Source of the DNA: Aquimarina mytili
GTDB taxonomy: Bacteria > Bacteroidota > Bacteroidia > Flavobacteriales > Flavobacteriaceae
Direction: 5' to 3'
DNA length: 64,000 nt
Assembly: GCF_016735115.1 (NCBI RefSeq)
Contig: NZ_JAERQJ010000001.1
Span: forward strand, 965,501-1,029,500
The notes under the pieces were generated by a model that saw only the letters and a list, made by a program, of their open reading frames with translations, ran no database searches and was not told where the DNA came from. Positions 38,306 through 47,706 of the stretch are shown piece by piece. The position numbers and the translations under genes were made by a program. The number at the start of each line of letters is the position of its first letter. The stretch's first letter is position 1.

Positions 38306-38313
38306 TAATTTTG
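38306..38313 (+). promoter_or_regulatory. Candidate -7 promoter element of the metal-efflux operon
   Basis: TAATTTTG matches the Bacteroidota -7 consensus TAnnTTTG exactly. It ends 8 bases before the ATG at 38322, so the transcript would have almost no leader. A clear TTTG at the -33 position was not found. Confidence 0.45.
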
Positions 38314-38321
38314 CATTATAC

Positions 38322-38741
38322 ATGAAAAAGTATTTCAATACCATATTAGCTGTTGTTATGTCATTTGTAGTATTATGTTCTACAATGTCATTTACTATTA
38401 ATATGCATTATTGCGGAAAAACTTTGGTTGATGTTGCAGTATTTAAAGAAGCAAAAACATGCGGAATGGAAATGCAACAGACTTTAAATTCTTTTGACAA
38501 CAATATAGTTAAGAAAAAAGGATGCTGCACTGATAAGCAGTTGGCATATGAAGGTCAGGATGAGCTTAAAGTTTCAATAGATAAATTAACATTTGAACAA
38601 CAGATTTTCATTGCTTCATTGTATATTTCTTATATAGATTTATTTGAAGGTTTAGAACAAAATATTGTTCCCTTCAAAGAGTATCCACCTCCTTTTTTAG
38701 TCAAAGATATTCATGTATTACATGAAACTTTTCTGATTTGA
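38322..38741 (+). CDS. HYC_CC_PP family protein
   Basis: 139 residues. N-terminal signal peptide or anchor (FNTILAVVMSFVVLCSTMSF), then the three marks that name this Bacteroidota family: HYC (MHYCGKTL), CC (KGCCTDKQ) and PP (YPPPFL). The Cys, His and Met residues suggest metal binding, fitting its position as first gene of a heavy-metal efflux operon, 98 bases ahead of the RND pump. The biochemical role of the family is not established; a periplasmic metal sensor or chaperone is a fair guess. Confidence 0.88.
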   Translation: MKKYFNTILAVVMSFVVLCSTMSFTINMHYCGKTLVDVAVFKEAKTCGMEMQQTLNSFDNNIVKKKGCCTDKQLAYEGQDELKVSIDKLTFEQQIFIASLYISYIDLFEGLEQNIVPFKEYPPPFLVKDIHVLHETFLI

Positions 38742-38839
38742 TGTATGTATAATTAATGTGAACCCTATTAGTGTATTAGGGCTAAAATTGTTTACGATTA
38801 AAAGTAGACCTCTTATTAATTATGTAATGATCAAAACGT

Positions 38840-41800
38840 ATGCTAAACAAAAGCATTAAATTCCTTATAGAAAATAAAATAGTATCCGTCATACTACTTA
38901 TTGTGTTTGTAGGATGGGGTTTAATTAACGCACCATTTAATTGGGATACAGATATATTCCCTAGAAATCCCATTGCTGTAGATGCTATACCCGATATTGG
39001 AGAGAACCAACAAATTGTTTATACAAAATGGGTAGGCCGCTCACCGCAGGATGTAGAAGATCAGATCACGTATCCATTAACAACTTCATTATTAGGAGTG
39101 CCAGGGGTAAAAACAATCAGAAGTTCATCGATGTTTGGCTTTTCAAGTATCTATATCATTTTTGAAGAAGATATAGAGTTTTATTGGAGTCGTAGTCGTA
39201 TTCTAGAGCAACTTAATTCTTTACCTTCAGAGTTATTGCCAGAGGGAGTGAATCCAACTCTTGGTCCGGATGCAACGGGATTAGGCCAGGTATTTTGGTA
39301 TACACTCGAAGGACGAGATGAGCAAGGAAATGTAACGGGAGGTTGGGATTTGCACGAACTACGAAGTATTCAGGATTATTATGTGAAAAATGCGCTGTCC
39401 TCTGTAAATGGAGTGTCTGAAGTTTCTTCTATCGGCGGGTATGTTCAAGAATATCATGTTGACGTAAATCCTGAGTTAATGAAGCAATATGGGATTAGTC
39501 TATCGCAGGTTACCAATGCAATTAAAGAATCTAATCAGGATATAGGGACTCAAACTTTAGAAATTAATAAAGCCGAATATTTAGTTAGAGGACTAGGGTA
39601 TATAAAATCTATTACAGATATTGAGAATGCTGTAGTTACAGCCGAAGCTTACACTTCCATACGAGTAAAAGATATTGCTAAGGTAACTTTAGGACCGGCC
39701 AGTAGAAGAGGTATTCTGGATAAAGAAGGAGCAGAGGTAGTTGGTGGGGTAGTAGTAGCTCGTTATGGAGCAAACCCAATGCAGGTTATTGCTAACGTAA
39801 AAGAAAGAATAGATAAGTTTGCTACTGGATTGCCTTCAAAAAAGTTGTCAGATGGTAGAACCTCGCAATTGACGATTGTTCCATTTTATGACCGATCGGA
39901 ACTTATTGAAGAGACATTAGGTACACTTAATGAAGCTCTTAGCTTAGAAGTACTAGTTACCATTTTGGTTATCGTGGTTATGGTATTTAATTTTAGGGTA
40001 TCTATACTCATTTCTGGCTTACTACCAGTAGCTATTCTTATGGTATTTATAACCATGAAACTGTTTAATGTTGATGCTAATATTGTAGCACTTTCGGGTA
40101 TTGCTATTGCTATAGGTACGATTGTAGATGTTGGAGTGATTATATCCGAAAATATTATTAGACACCTTGAACAAGATCAAAAAAGTATACCGGTAAATAC
40201 AGTAGTATATAATGCAACCGTTGAGGTATCTGGAGCAATTATTACCGCTGTGCTTACAACTATAATTAGCTTTATTCCTGTTTTTATGATGATTGGTGCC
40301 GAAGGAAAACTTTTTAGACCATTGGCTTTTACAAAAACTATGGCACTTATTGCATCTATAATAGTTGCATTGTTTTTGATTCCTCCGTTTGCCGCTTTTC
40401 TATTCAAAAAAAGAAGTCTTAGATCATTTGTAAAGTATAGTATTAATTTGGTGTTTATTGTATTAGGTGTTGTAATTACTTTTTATGGTATCTGGTTAGG
40501 TTTTATTCTAATATTATTTGGAGTTATTAAAATACTTAATTTGAGAAATATATTTTCTAAAACGTATTCTAATCGTATAAACATACTTATTTCTGCTATT
40601 ACTATAATGATCTTATTAGCAGAGTATTGGAGGCCACTTGGTGTTGATAAGAGTATTTTTTGGAATTTGATTTTTGTATCTATTATCTGTTTGGGAGTTC
40701 TAGCGATTTTTGTGCTTTTCAGGCGATATTATACCAAAATTCTGGGATGGGCATTACAAAACAAATTGTTATTTATGTCGTTGCCATGTGTTCTTGTCAT
40801 TGTTGGGTTTCTAATCATGAAAAATACGGGGAAAGAATTTATGCCCTCATTAGATGAAGGTGCTTTCCTATTAATGCCTACCTCTATGCCTCATTCAGGT
40901 ATTGAAGAAAATAAAAGAGTTTTGCGGCAATTGGATATGGCTGTGGCAATGATTCCAGAGATTAAAACAGTGGTTGGAAAAGCTGGAAAGACCGAATCAG
41001 CCCTTGATCCAGCTCCTTTATCAATGTACGAAAATATAATTCTCTATAAACCAGAATTTATACTAAATGAAAACGGAAAAAGGCAACGCTTTAAAGTAAA
41101 TGAAGAAGGTGTATTTATCTTAAAAGATGGTCGTTTAATTTCTAACCCGAATAACAATGCTGCTGAGGATAATTCTAGTAATACCGCTTTTCAAGTTGAA
41201 TATAAAGAATTAATACCAGATTCTAAAGGTGAGTTTTATCGTAATTGGAGACCCGAAATTAGAACCCCTGACGATATCTGGAAAGAAATTGTTCGTGCAA
41301 CAAAACTGCCTGGTGTCACTTCAGCTCCCAAATTACAGCCAATCGAAACCCGTTTAATAATGTTGCAAACCGGCATGCGGGCACCAATGGGAATAAAAGT
41401 AAAAGGACAAGACTTAGCACAAATAGAAGCTTTTGGAATAGCGTTAGAAAATGTTCTGAAGCAAGTAGAAGGTGTAAAGAAAGATGCAGTCTTTGCAGAA
41501 CGTACCGTAGGTAAGCCATATTTGTTAATTGATATAGATCGTGATAAACTTGTGCGTTATGGTGTATCGGTTCAAGATGTTCAGGATGTTTTACAAGTAG
41601 CGGTAGGAGGGATGCCACTTACACAAACTGTAGAAGGAAGAGAACGTTATACCGTACGCGTACGATATCCTAGAGAATTACGTTCTACCCCTGCAGATCT
41701 GAAGAAGATTTATGTTCCTGTTGGAAATGGAAATTCTATCCCTTTAGGAGAATTAGTTAAAATTAGATATGAAAAAGGCCCCCAAGCTATTAAAAGCGAA

Positions 41801-42568
41801 GATACTTTTCTTATAGGGTATGTTTTGTTTGATAAATTAGAAGAGTTTGCAGAGATTGATGTAGTGGAAAATGCTCAAAAATTAATCAAACAATATATCA
41901 AAAACGGTCAATTGATTATGCCAGAGGGAATGACGTATCAATTTACAGGAACGTATGAAAACCAGCTTAGAGCAGAAAAAACATTAAGCATTATTATTCC
42001 ATTAGTATTGATTATTATTTTCTTGATATTGTATTTTCAATTTCGCTCAACTGTAATTTCATTGATTATTTTCTTTGGTATTGCCGTGGCTTTTGCAGGC
42101 GGTTTTTTGATGATCTGGTTCTATGGACAACATTGGTTCTTAAATATTAATTTCTTTGGTGAAAATTTAAGAGATATTTTTCAACTACACCCAATTAATT
42201 TGAGTGTTGCTCTGTGGGTCGGTTTTATAGCATTGTTTGGTATAGCCACAGATGATGGAGTTGTAATTGCTACTTATCTTACCCAGGTTTTTGAGGTAAA
42301 TAAACCCAAATCTGTTAATGATATAAGAGCTTCGGTGATTGAAGCTGGAGAAAAACGCATACGTGCTTGTTTAATGACTACAGCAACTACTATATTGGCG
42401 CTTTTGCCTGTGTTGACATCTACAGGACGGGGTAGTGATATTATGATTCCTATGGCTATACCAAGCTTTGGAGGCATGGGTATTGCATTAATAACTTTAT
42501 TTGTGGTACCAATATTATTTAGCTGGAAAGAAGAAGTATTATTAAGAAAAAAATTGAATGAAAAATAA
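38840..42568 (+). CDS. cusA: Heavy-metal efflux RND transporter (CusA/CzcA family)
   Basis: 1242 residues, longer than CusA of E. coli (~1047) because of an extra membrane/loop block (~residues 515-640), common in Bacteroidota members. It shows the RND pattern of two halves, each with one helix, a large periplasmic loop and a helix bundle. Recognised motifs are NWDTDIFPRNPIAVDAIPD near the start, ALSGIAIAIGTIVDVGVII in the first bundle, EFMPSLDEGAFLLMPTSMP, and ALFGIATDDGVVIATYL in the second. It pumps metal ions, probably Cu(I)/Ag(I), from the periplasm through the outer membrane, using the proton gradient. The TolC-family gene follows with an 11-base overlap. Metal specificity inferred from the HMA and CusB genes downstream. 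Confidence 0.93.
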   Translation: MLNKSIKFLIENKIVSVILLIVFVGWGLINAPFNWDTDIFPRNPIAVDAIPDIGENQQIVYTKWVGRSPQDVEDQITYPLTTSLLGVPGVKTIRSSSMFGFSSIYIIFEEDIEFYWSRSRILEQLNSLPSELLPEGVNPTLGPDATGLGQVFWYTLEGRDEQGNVTGGWDLHELRSIQDYYVKNALSSVNGVSEVSSIGGYVQEYHVDVNPELMKQYGISLSQVTNAIKESNQDIGTQTLEINKAEYLVRGLGYIKSITDIENAVVTAEAYTSIRVKDIAKVTLGPASRRGILDKEGAEVVGGVVVARYGANPMQVIANVKERIDKFATGLPSKKLSDGRTSQLTIVPFYDRSELIEETLGTLNEALSLEVLVTILVIVVMVFNFRVSILISGLLPVAILMVFITMKLFNVDANIVALSGIAIAIGTIVDVGVIISENIIRHLEQDQKSIPVNTVVYNATVEVSGAIITAVLTTIISFIPVFMMIGAEGKLFRPLAFTKTMALIASIIVALFLIPPFAAFLFKKRSLRSFVKYSINLVFIVLGVVITFYGIWLGFILILFGVIKILNLRNIFSKTYSNRINILISAITIMILLAEYWRPLGVDKSIFWNLIFVSIICLGVLAIFVLFRRYYTKILGWALQNKLLFMSLPCVLVIVGFLIMKNTGKEFMPSLDEGAFLLMPTSMPHSGIEENKRVLRQLDMAVAMIPEIKTVVGKAGKTESALDPAPLSMYENIILYKPEFILNENGKRQRFKVNEEGVFILKDGRLISNPNNNAAEDNSSNTAFQVEYKELIPDSKGEFYRNWRPEIRTPDDIWKEIVRATKLPGVTSAPKLQPIETRLIMLQTGMRAPMGIKVKGQDLAQIEAFGIALENVLKQVEGVKKDAVFAERTVGKPYLLIDIDRDKLVRYGVSVQDVQDVLQVAVGGMPLTQTVEGRERYTVRVRYPRELRSTPADLKKIYVPVGNGNSIPLGELVKIRYEKGPQAIKSEDTFLIGYVLFDKLEEFAEIDVVENAQKLIKQYIKNGQLIMPEGMTYQFTGTYENQLRAEKTLSIIIPLVLIIIFLILYFQFRSTVISLIIFFGIAVAFAGGFLMIWFYGQHWFLNINFFGENLRDIFQLHPINLSVALWVGFIALFGIATDDGVVIATYLTQVFEVNKPKSVNDIRASVIEAGEKRIRACLMTTATTILALLPVLTSTGRGSDIMIPMAIPSFGGMGIALITLFVVPILFSWKEEVLLRKKLNEK

Positions 42569-43850
42569 TAGGATTAAGAATACTATGGGTATGATCAAGC
42601 ATAAACAGTATAGGTCGAACAATTTTAGTAATAAAAAATTGAATATTTTTCTTTTGTGCTCTGTATTTTGTTTTCTACAAAGTTATGGTCAAACGCTTCG
42701 GGACTATGTTAATGAGGCTGCACAAAATAACCCTAAATTAAAAGCAATTCAATATAACTATGAGGCAAATTTGGAGAAAGTTAATGAAGTCGGAAGTTTG
42801 CCCAATACCAAAATTGGTGCAGGGTATTTTGTTAGTGAACCAGAAACTAGAACCGGAGCTCAAAAAATAAAGCTTAGTGCCTCACAATCACTTCCGTGGT
42901 TTGGTACCTTAAAAGCAAAAAAAGATAAAGAAGTATTAAGCAGTCAGGTGCTTAAGAATGATATGGAAATTCTTCGCGCTAAACTATCTTTGGATGTGAA
43001 AAAACGGTATTATGAGTTATATGCACTAAAATCGAAAAGAAAGATTCTCGAAAAACAAAAGCAGTTATTAGAGAATTATAAAGAGATTTCTATTTCCAAA
43101 GTTTCGAATAATAAAGCTTCTGCTGTTGATGTGTTGAAAATTAACATTGCTCAAAACCAATTAGACAATCACATCGAAATACTTAAAGGCGATATTTTAA
43201 ATACTGAAACTAGCTTTAATAAAATTCTGGATCGTGATGGATTTGATGACCTTGTTATTCCTCATAATTTATTCATTCCAGATGAAGAACCTACATTATC
43301 TGTAGATGATGTAACCTACCATCCTGAATTATTGAAATATGATGTACTAAGCGAAATACTCCAAGCACAACAAAAAATAAATGATAAAGAAAGATTACCG
43401 GGATTAAGTTTAGGGCTGGATTATGTAGTAGTAGAAGAACGACCTAATCTGGATTTTAGTGATAATGGTAAAGATATTGTAATGCCAATGGTTTCTTTTT
43501 CGATACCACTGCTCTCTAAGAAATTTAAATCTAGAAATAGACAATTCGAACTACAACAAGAAAACTATACACAGCAAAGAGATGCTGAACAAAATAAACT
43601 AGAGGAGATATTAGAGAAGGCTATTAACAATAGGATTACATCAAGAATTAATTATACAACTCAAATTAAAAATATTGAACAGTCGAAGCAGGCAGAGGAT
43701 GTTGCACTGTCTGTATATCAAACAGGAAGATTAGATTTTAATGAATTGTTAGAAATTCAAGATATGATACTTGAATTTGAAATTAAAAAGATAGAATCTA
43801 TCAAAGACTATTTCATACAAACGGCTATTATCAATTATTTAAGCAATTAA
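42558..43850 (+). CDS. TolC-family outer-membrane efflux protein
   Basis: 430 residues from the ATG at 42558, which overlaps the pump gene by 11 bases; another ATG at 42591 is possible and lies nearer the signal peptide (IFLLCSVFCFLQSYGQ). The mature part has the two-fold helical repeat of the outer-membrane factor family (LRDYVNEAAQNNPKLKAIQ, PEVKx-like helices, ALSVYQTGRLDFNELLEIQD near the end). It forms the outer-membrane exit duct of the Cus/Czc-type complex. In the same operon are the RND pump upstream and the adaptor two genes downstream. Confidence 0.9.
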   Translation: MKNNRIKNTMGMIKHKQYRSNNFSNKKLNIFLLCSVFCFLQSYGQTLRDYVNEAAQNNPKLKAIQYNYEANLEKVNEVGSLPNTKIGAGYFVSEPETRTGAQKIKLSASQSLPWFGTLKAKKDKEVLSSQVLKNDMEILRAKLSLDVKKRYYELYALKSKRKILEKQKQLLENYKEISISKVSNNKASAVDVLKINIAQNQLDNHIEILKGDILNTETSFNKILDRDGFDDLVIPHNLFIPDEEPTLSVDDVTYHPELLKYDVLSEILQAQQKINDKERLPGLSLGLDYVVVEERPNLDFSDNGKDIVMPMVSFSIPLLSKKFKSRNRQFELQQENYTQQRDAEQNKLEEILEKAINNRITSRINYTTQIKNIEQSKQAEDVALSVYQTGRLDFNELLEIQDMILEFEIKKIESIKDYFIQTAIINYLSN

Positions 43851-43851
43851 A

Positions 43852-44601
43852 ATGCTACAAAGAATGAGACATATATATAAAATTACCGGAATGACTTGTA
43901 ATGGTTGTCGTAATAGTGTTGAAAAAACACTAAGTACGGTGCAAGGGATCACCAGTGTATCGGTTGATTTAGAAGCAGAAGAAGCCATAATAGACATGAA
44001 TACTTATATATCAACAGAACAATTACAAATTGTTTTACCAAATAAATACTCTATTTCAGAAAAGGGCAATACTATTATTTTAGGGACATCTAATTATGGT
44101 AAAACATCTACCAATAAAGAGAAAACAAAACTAAAAGAGCTTCAGCCACTATTCATTATACTAGGGTATATATCGATTGCTAGTGTTCTATTACATTATA
44201 AAAATTGGGATGGTAACGATATTATGCTGGATTTCATGGGTCTCTTTTACATTGTATTTAGTTTTTTTAAAATGCTAGACCTAAAAGGGTTTCCTGATTC
44301 TTTTAAAATGTATGATCCGCTGGCAAAAGCAATCCCCATATATGGTTGGATATACCCCTTTATTGAAACAATTTTAGGCTTAATGTTTTTAATGAGATTT
44401 CAAATACCTATCGCATTAGTAGTTACACTAATTGTTTTAGGAATAACCACTATTGGAGTGACGAGAACCTTACTTGATAAAAAATCAATTCAATGTGCTT
44501 GTTTAGGTACAGCACTGAAACTACCAATGACAGAGGCCACATTTATTGAAAATGCAATTATGATTATCATGGCTATAATCATGCTAACAAAAATATTTTA
44601 G
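43852..44601 (+). CDS. HMA domain fused to MauE/DoxX-like membrane domain
   Basis: 249 residues. The N-terminus is a heavy-metal-associated domain with the copper-binding GMTCNGC motif (~residues 14-20) and a usual beta-alpha-beta layout to ~70. After a short linker come four membrane helices (~100-249) like those of the MauE/DoxX redox-associated family, with a CACLG motif (~residues 216-220) that gives two nearby Cys. The fusion ties a metal-binding domain to a possible redox membrane module. It starts 1 base after the TolC gene (a second ATG at 43864 is possible) and ends 2 bases before the adaptor gene. It may hand metal to the pump or control its redox state (inference). Confidence 0.87.
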   Translation: MLQRMRHIYKITGMTCNGCRNSVEKTLSTVQGITSVSVDLEAEEAIIDMNTYISTEQLQIVLPNKYSISEKGNTIILGTSNYGKTSTNKEKTKLKELQPLFIILGYISIASVLLHYKNWDGNDIMLDFMGLFYIVFSFFKMLDLKGFPDSFKMYDPLAKAIPIYGWIYPFIETILGLMFLMRFQIPIALVVTLIVLGITTIGVTRTLLDKKSIQCACLGTALKLPMTEATFIENAIMIIMAIIMLTKIF

Positions 44602-44603
44602 AG

Positions 44604-45830
44604 ATGAAAAAAAACATATTATATATAAGTATCGCCGCAATAATAGGTTTGTTTGTGGGATACTTGATCTTTGCCAATAAAACTAATAGTATAGAGACGC
44701 ATAATCATTTAGAGGAAGATTCTGATCAAAAATGGACCTGCTCCATGCATCCACAGATTATGCAATCAGAACCTGGTGATTGTCCTATCTGCGGAATGGA
44801 TTTAATACCAGCCGAAATTGAAGATGATCATATTGTATCCGATCAATTCAAAATGACAAAAAATGCAATTACTTTGGCAAATATTCAAACTATGATTGTA
44901 GGTCAAGACGAATTTGAAAATGATGTACTTACCATATCAGGAAAAATTAAAGAAAACGAAACAACAAGTGCTGTACAATCAGGCTATTTTTCTGGTCGTA
45001 TAGAAAGACTTTATATTAATGCTGTAGGGGAAACCGTTAATCAAGGTCAACTTTTAGGAACTATATACTCACCAGAATTAGTAGCTGCTCAACAAGAACT
45101 ATTAACAGCAGTTTCTTTAAAAGCATCGCAACCCGAATTATATGAAGCTGTGCGTACTAAATTGAAGTTATGGAAACTTTCAGAAAAACAGATCAATCAA
45201 ATAGAAGTTTCAGGAAAAATTAAAGAGAATTTTCCAATTTATGCTTCAGTATCTGGTATCGTTTCTAAAAAAATTGTAGAACAAGGTGATTATGTTAAAC
45301 AAGGGCAACCCTTATTTAATGTTACAAACTTAAATACGGTATGGGCAGTATTTGATATATACGAAAACCAAGTGGCTTCTATTAAAAAAGGTCAGAAAAT
45401 AAATGTTGTAATTAAGGCTTATCCAAATAAAAAATATGAGTCTAGCATCTCATTTATAAACCCTGTTTTAGATGTTAATACAAGAACGGTTGAAGCTAGG
45501 GTAGAGTTAAATAACAAAGAAAAATTGTTAAAACCCGGAATGTTTGTTTCAGGAACTGTCATCAACCCAAATAGTCAAAAGAATCAAGAAAGTATAGTTA
45601 TCCCGGCAAGTGCTGTACTCTGGACAGGTAAGCGTTCTTTAGTATATGTGAAAACTCATGCTAATGAACCAATTTTTGAAATGCGCGAAGTAGTTATTGG
45701 CGATCAAAATGAAAAAATGTATACTATATATAGTGGCCTTCAAAAAGGGGAACAAATAGTTACTCAAGGTACCTTTACCGTTGATGCAGCAGCGCAACTA
45801 CAAGGTAAAAAATCTATGATGAATAGATAA
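44604..45830 (+). CDS. cusB: Efflux RND periplasmic adaptor subunit (CusB family) with N-terminal metal-binding domain
   Basis: 408 residues. An N-terminal membrane anchor (ILYISIAAIIGLFVGYLIF) precedes the short heavy-metal-binding domain WTCSMHPQIMQSEPGDCPI / CGMDLIP, whose Cys, His and Met ligands are present. Then comes the membrane-fusion-protein core: lipoyl-like halves (SGYFSGRIERLYINAVGE, YASVSGIVSKKIVEQGDYV), a helical hairpin, and a beta-barrel ending EQIVTQGTFTVDAAAQL. It bridges the RND pump and the outer-membrane channel and binds metal itself. It is the last gene of the operon, 2 bases after the HMA-MauE fusion. Confidence 0.92.
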   Translation: MKKNILYISIAAIIGLFVGYLIFANKTNSIETHNHLEEDSDQKWTCSMHPQIMQSEPGDCPICGMDLIPAEIEDDHIVSDQFKMTKNAITLANIQTMIVGQDEFENDVLTISGKIKENETTSAVQSGYFSGRIERLYINAVGETVNQGQLLGTIYSPELVAAQQELLTAVSLKASQPELYEAVRTKLKLWKLSEKQINQIEVSGKIKENFPIYASVSGIVSKKIVEQGDYVKQGQPLFNVTNLNTVWAVFDIYENQVASIKKGQKINVVIKAYPNKKYESSISFINPVLDVNTRTVEARVELNNKEKLLKPGMFVSGTVINPNSQKNQESIVIPASAVLWTGKRSLVYVKTHANEPIFEMREVVIGDQNEKMYTIYSGLQKGEQIVTQGTFTVDAAAQLQGKKSMMNR

Positions 45831-45923
45831 TCTCTGCTGTAAAAATTGATTATTATGTATACTGTTTGAGCTTTTTATGCGTTTTTTATGATTAATAATT
45901 AAGCGTAAACCGTTTTAGAACAG

Positions 45924-45931
45924 TATCTTTG
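45924..45931 (+). promoter_or_regulatory. Candidate -7 promoter element
   Basis: TATCTTTG is an exact fit to TAnnTTTG and lies 22 bases before the GTG at 45954. No convincing -33 TTTG was found at the usual distance. Confidence 0.4.
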
Positions 45932-45953
45932 CGGATCTTAAGTAATTGGAATT

Positions 45954-46412
45954 GTGATACAAGACATTATTATTGCTATTTTATGGAGTATTTCTCCTTT
46001 TGGAGAGGCTAAAGTAGGAATTCCCTATGGCATGCTCAGTGGACTAAATATTTATTTAGTGTTTGTAGCGTGTTTTTTGGCTAACGTACTAGTTTTTCCG
46101 ATAATGATCTTTTTCTTAGAAAAAGTAAATGATTATTTATTAAGATGGAATCTGTATAAAAAAGCTGCCATTTTTGTTGCGCGTAGAGCAAAAGTTGGAT
46201 CAGGTGACAAAATTCAAAAATATGGATTTTGGGGACTGTTATTTTTTGTAATGATCCCACTTCCAGGTACAGGTGTATATGCAGGGAGTATAGCTACATA
46301 TCTTTTTAAAATAAAAAAGAGAAAGGCCTTTGTTGCCAATACAGTTGGTATTTTCTTATCATCGGTTATTGTTTGGGCAACAACACTACTCACAATGCAA
46401 GGAATTGCATAA
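45954..46412 (+). CDS. Small multidrug-export family membrane protein
   Basis: 152 residues starting at GTG 45954, the only start that keeps the first conserved segment (ILWSISPFGEAKVGIPYGM). The pattern of four to five membrane helices, with VMIPLPGTGVYAGSIATYLF, matches the putative small multi-drug export family (COG2426). The name is historical; the transported compound is unknown. A promoter-like -7 box stands just upstream, so it seems to be its own transcription unit rather than part of the metal operon. It converges with the MBL hydrolase gene 30 bases downstream. Confidence 0.85.
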   Translation: MIQDIIIAILWSISPFGEAKVGIPYGMLSGLNIYLVFVACFLANVLVFPIMIFFLEKVNDYLLRWNLYKKAAIFVARRAKVGSGDKIQKYGFWGLLFFVMIPLPGTGVYAGSIATYLFKIKKRKAFVANTVGIFLSSVIVWATTLLTMQGIA

Positions 46413-46442
46413 ATTACAGAATATAAATATCTTTTTCTGATA

Positions 46443-47486
46443 TTACTTTGACCACCAATGTTCTTGTTTAGGGTTATGGTCAGTTGTAAAAATTTCGCCT
46501 AGTTTGGGGAGAATATATTTTTTCTTTTGTTTTTTCGCTTCAGAGATAAATCGTTCTATGGGATCTGTCCAGTGATGTTGAGCCAAAGCAAATCCGGCCC
46601 AATGCACGGCAGTTATTAAATGCGCATGAATATCTATAGCGGCTTGTACACTTTCTTCAGGATACATATGTATTTGATGCCAGTTTTCATTGTATTGACC
46701 ACATTCCATAATGGCAAAATCAAAAGGGCCTAATGTTTTTCCTATAGTTTTAAAATGATTTCCATAACCACTATCTCCACTAAAAAGTATGTTTTCCGAA
46801 GATGTTTTTAATGCCCAACCACCCCAAAGAGATTTTGCCCTATCGGTAAGCCCTCTGCCAGAAAAATGCCGGGTAGGAGTAAACGTTATTTTAATATCGT
46901 TGTAATCTACGTTATCCCACCAATCAAATTCTTGAATTTTACTAGGTGCCACACCCCATTTTTCAAGATGTCTTGCAGTTCCTAATGCTACATAATATTG
47001 ACTTACCTTAGATTCTAACCGTTTGATACTTTCGTAATCCAAATGATCATAATGATCATGACTAAGTAGTAATAGGTCAATATTTGGTAGGTTATCAATT
47101 ATCTCAATTGTGTTTTCTGAAAAACGTTTTACTGGCATAGGCGATATTGGTGCTGCATTAGGACCAAGCATCGGATCTATAAGAATCGTTTTGTTATTCA
47201 TACGTATTAAAACTACAGAATGGCCATACCATATAAATTTGGTTTTCTCTGATGTAGCTAAGAATTTTTCTTTGTCAAATGGAAGTATATCTAATGGTTT
47301 ATCCGGCTCTCTACCTTTTCGTTCACAAAATTGTTTGTATAACAATTTCGGAATAGTTTGAAAACTGATATCCATTTTAGTCTCTTCAAGGTTTTCAAAT
47401 TTTTTACCATCCCAGTGGGTAGATTTTGCATAACGATTTTCATGCTCAGCAGTAACCTTACTTCCAAATTGTTTTCTTAAACTCAT
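46443..47486 (-). CDS. MBL-fold metallo-hydrolase (NAPE-PLD/UlaG-like)
   Basis: 347 residues. The metallo-beta-lactamase HxHxDH motif appears as SHDHYDHLD (~residue 140), with further ligands in PTRHFSGRG, FSGDSGYGNHF and ITAVHWAGFALAQHHW. An N-terminal extension (~100 residues, KFIWYGHSVVLIRMNNKTIL at its end) is typical of the branch that includes NAPE-hydrolysing phospholipase D and UlaG-like lactonases. No signal peptide is evident. Substrate cannot be assigned; a phosphodiester or lactone is likely by family. It stands alone between a convergent gene and a terminator-bounded enzyme gene. Confidence 0.88.
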   Translation of the reverse strand: MSLRKQFGSKVTAEHENRYAKSTHWDGKKFENLEETKMDISFQTIPKLLYKQFCERKGREPDKPLDILPFDKEKFLATSEKTKFIWYGHSVVLIRMNNKTILIDPMLGPNAAPISPMPVKRFSENTIEIIDNLPNIDLLLLSHDHYDHLDYESIKRLESKVSQYYVALGTARHLEKWGVAPSKIQEFDWWDNVDYNDIKITFTPTRHFSGRGLTDRAKSLWGGWALKTSSENILFSGDSGYGNHFKTIGKTLGPFDFAIMECGQYNENWHQIHMYPEESVQAAIDIHAHLITAVHWAGFALAQHHWTDPIERFISEAKKQKKKYILPKLGEIFTTDHNPKQEHWWSK

Positions 47487-47639
47487 AAGGTAAATATAGT
47501 TATCTCATTTAATATGGATTCAGAATTACTTTAATACATGTTTTATCAGTATTAATGATTTCATAAAATGAGATATTACGATACAAATTTCTTCATTGAT
47601 CTTTGATAGAATATTCTGTATTATATTATTTTCTAAAAA

Positions 47640-47670
47640 AATATCCGAAACCTATTAGGTTTCGGATATT
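47640..47670 (-). terminator. Rho-independent terminator of the 47707 gene
   Basis: A perfect 15-base inverted repeat (AATATCCGAAACCTA and its complement) around a single T. On the minus strand it is followed by a TTTTTTAG run, and it lies 37 bases after the stop of the beta-helix enzyme gene. Confidence 0.85.
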
Positions 47671-47706
47671 AAAAATCAAGTGGTATGTAAATAATACTTT
47701 GCTAAA

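Larger units (their letters stand above)
37903..38321. other. Divergent regulatory region between two operons
   Basis: A 419-base gene-free region separating the 3-keto-glycoside operon (minus) from the metal-efflux operon (plus). It contains two inverted repeats, at 37949-37984 and 38021-38042, and a good -7 box at 38306-38313, each listed separately. The rest is AT-rich with no frame of note. Confidence 0.65.
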
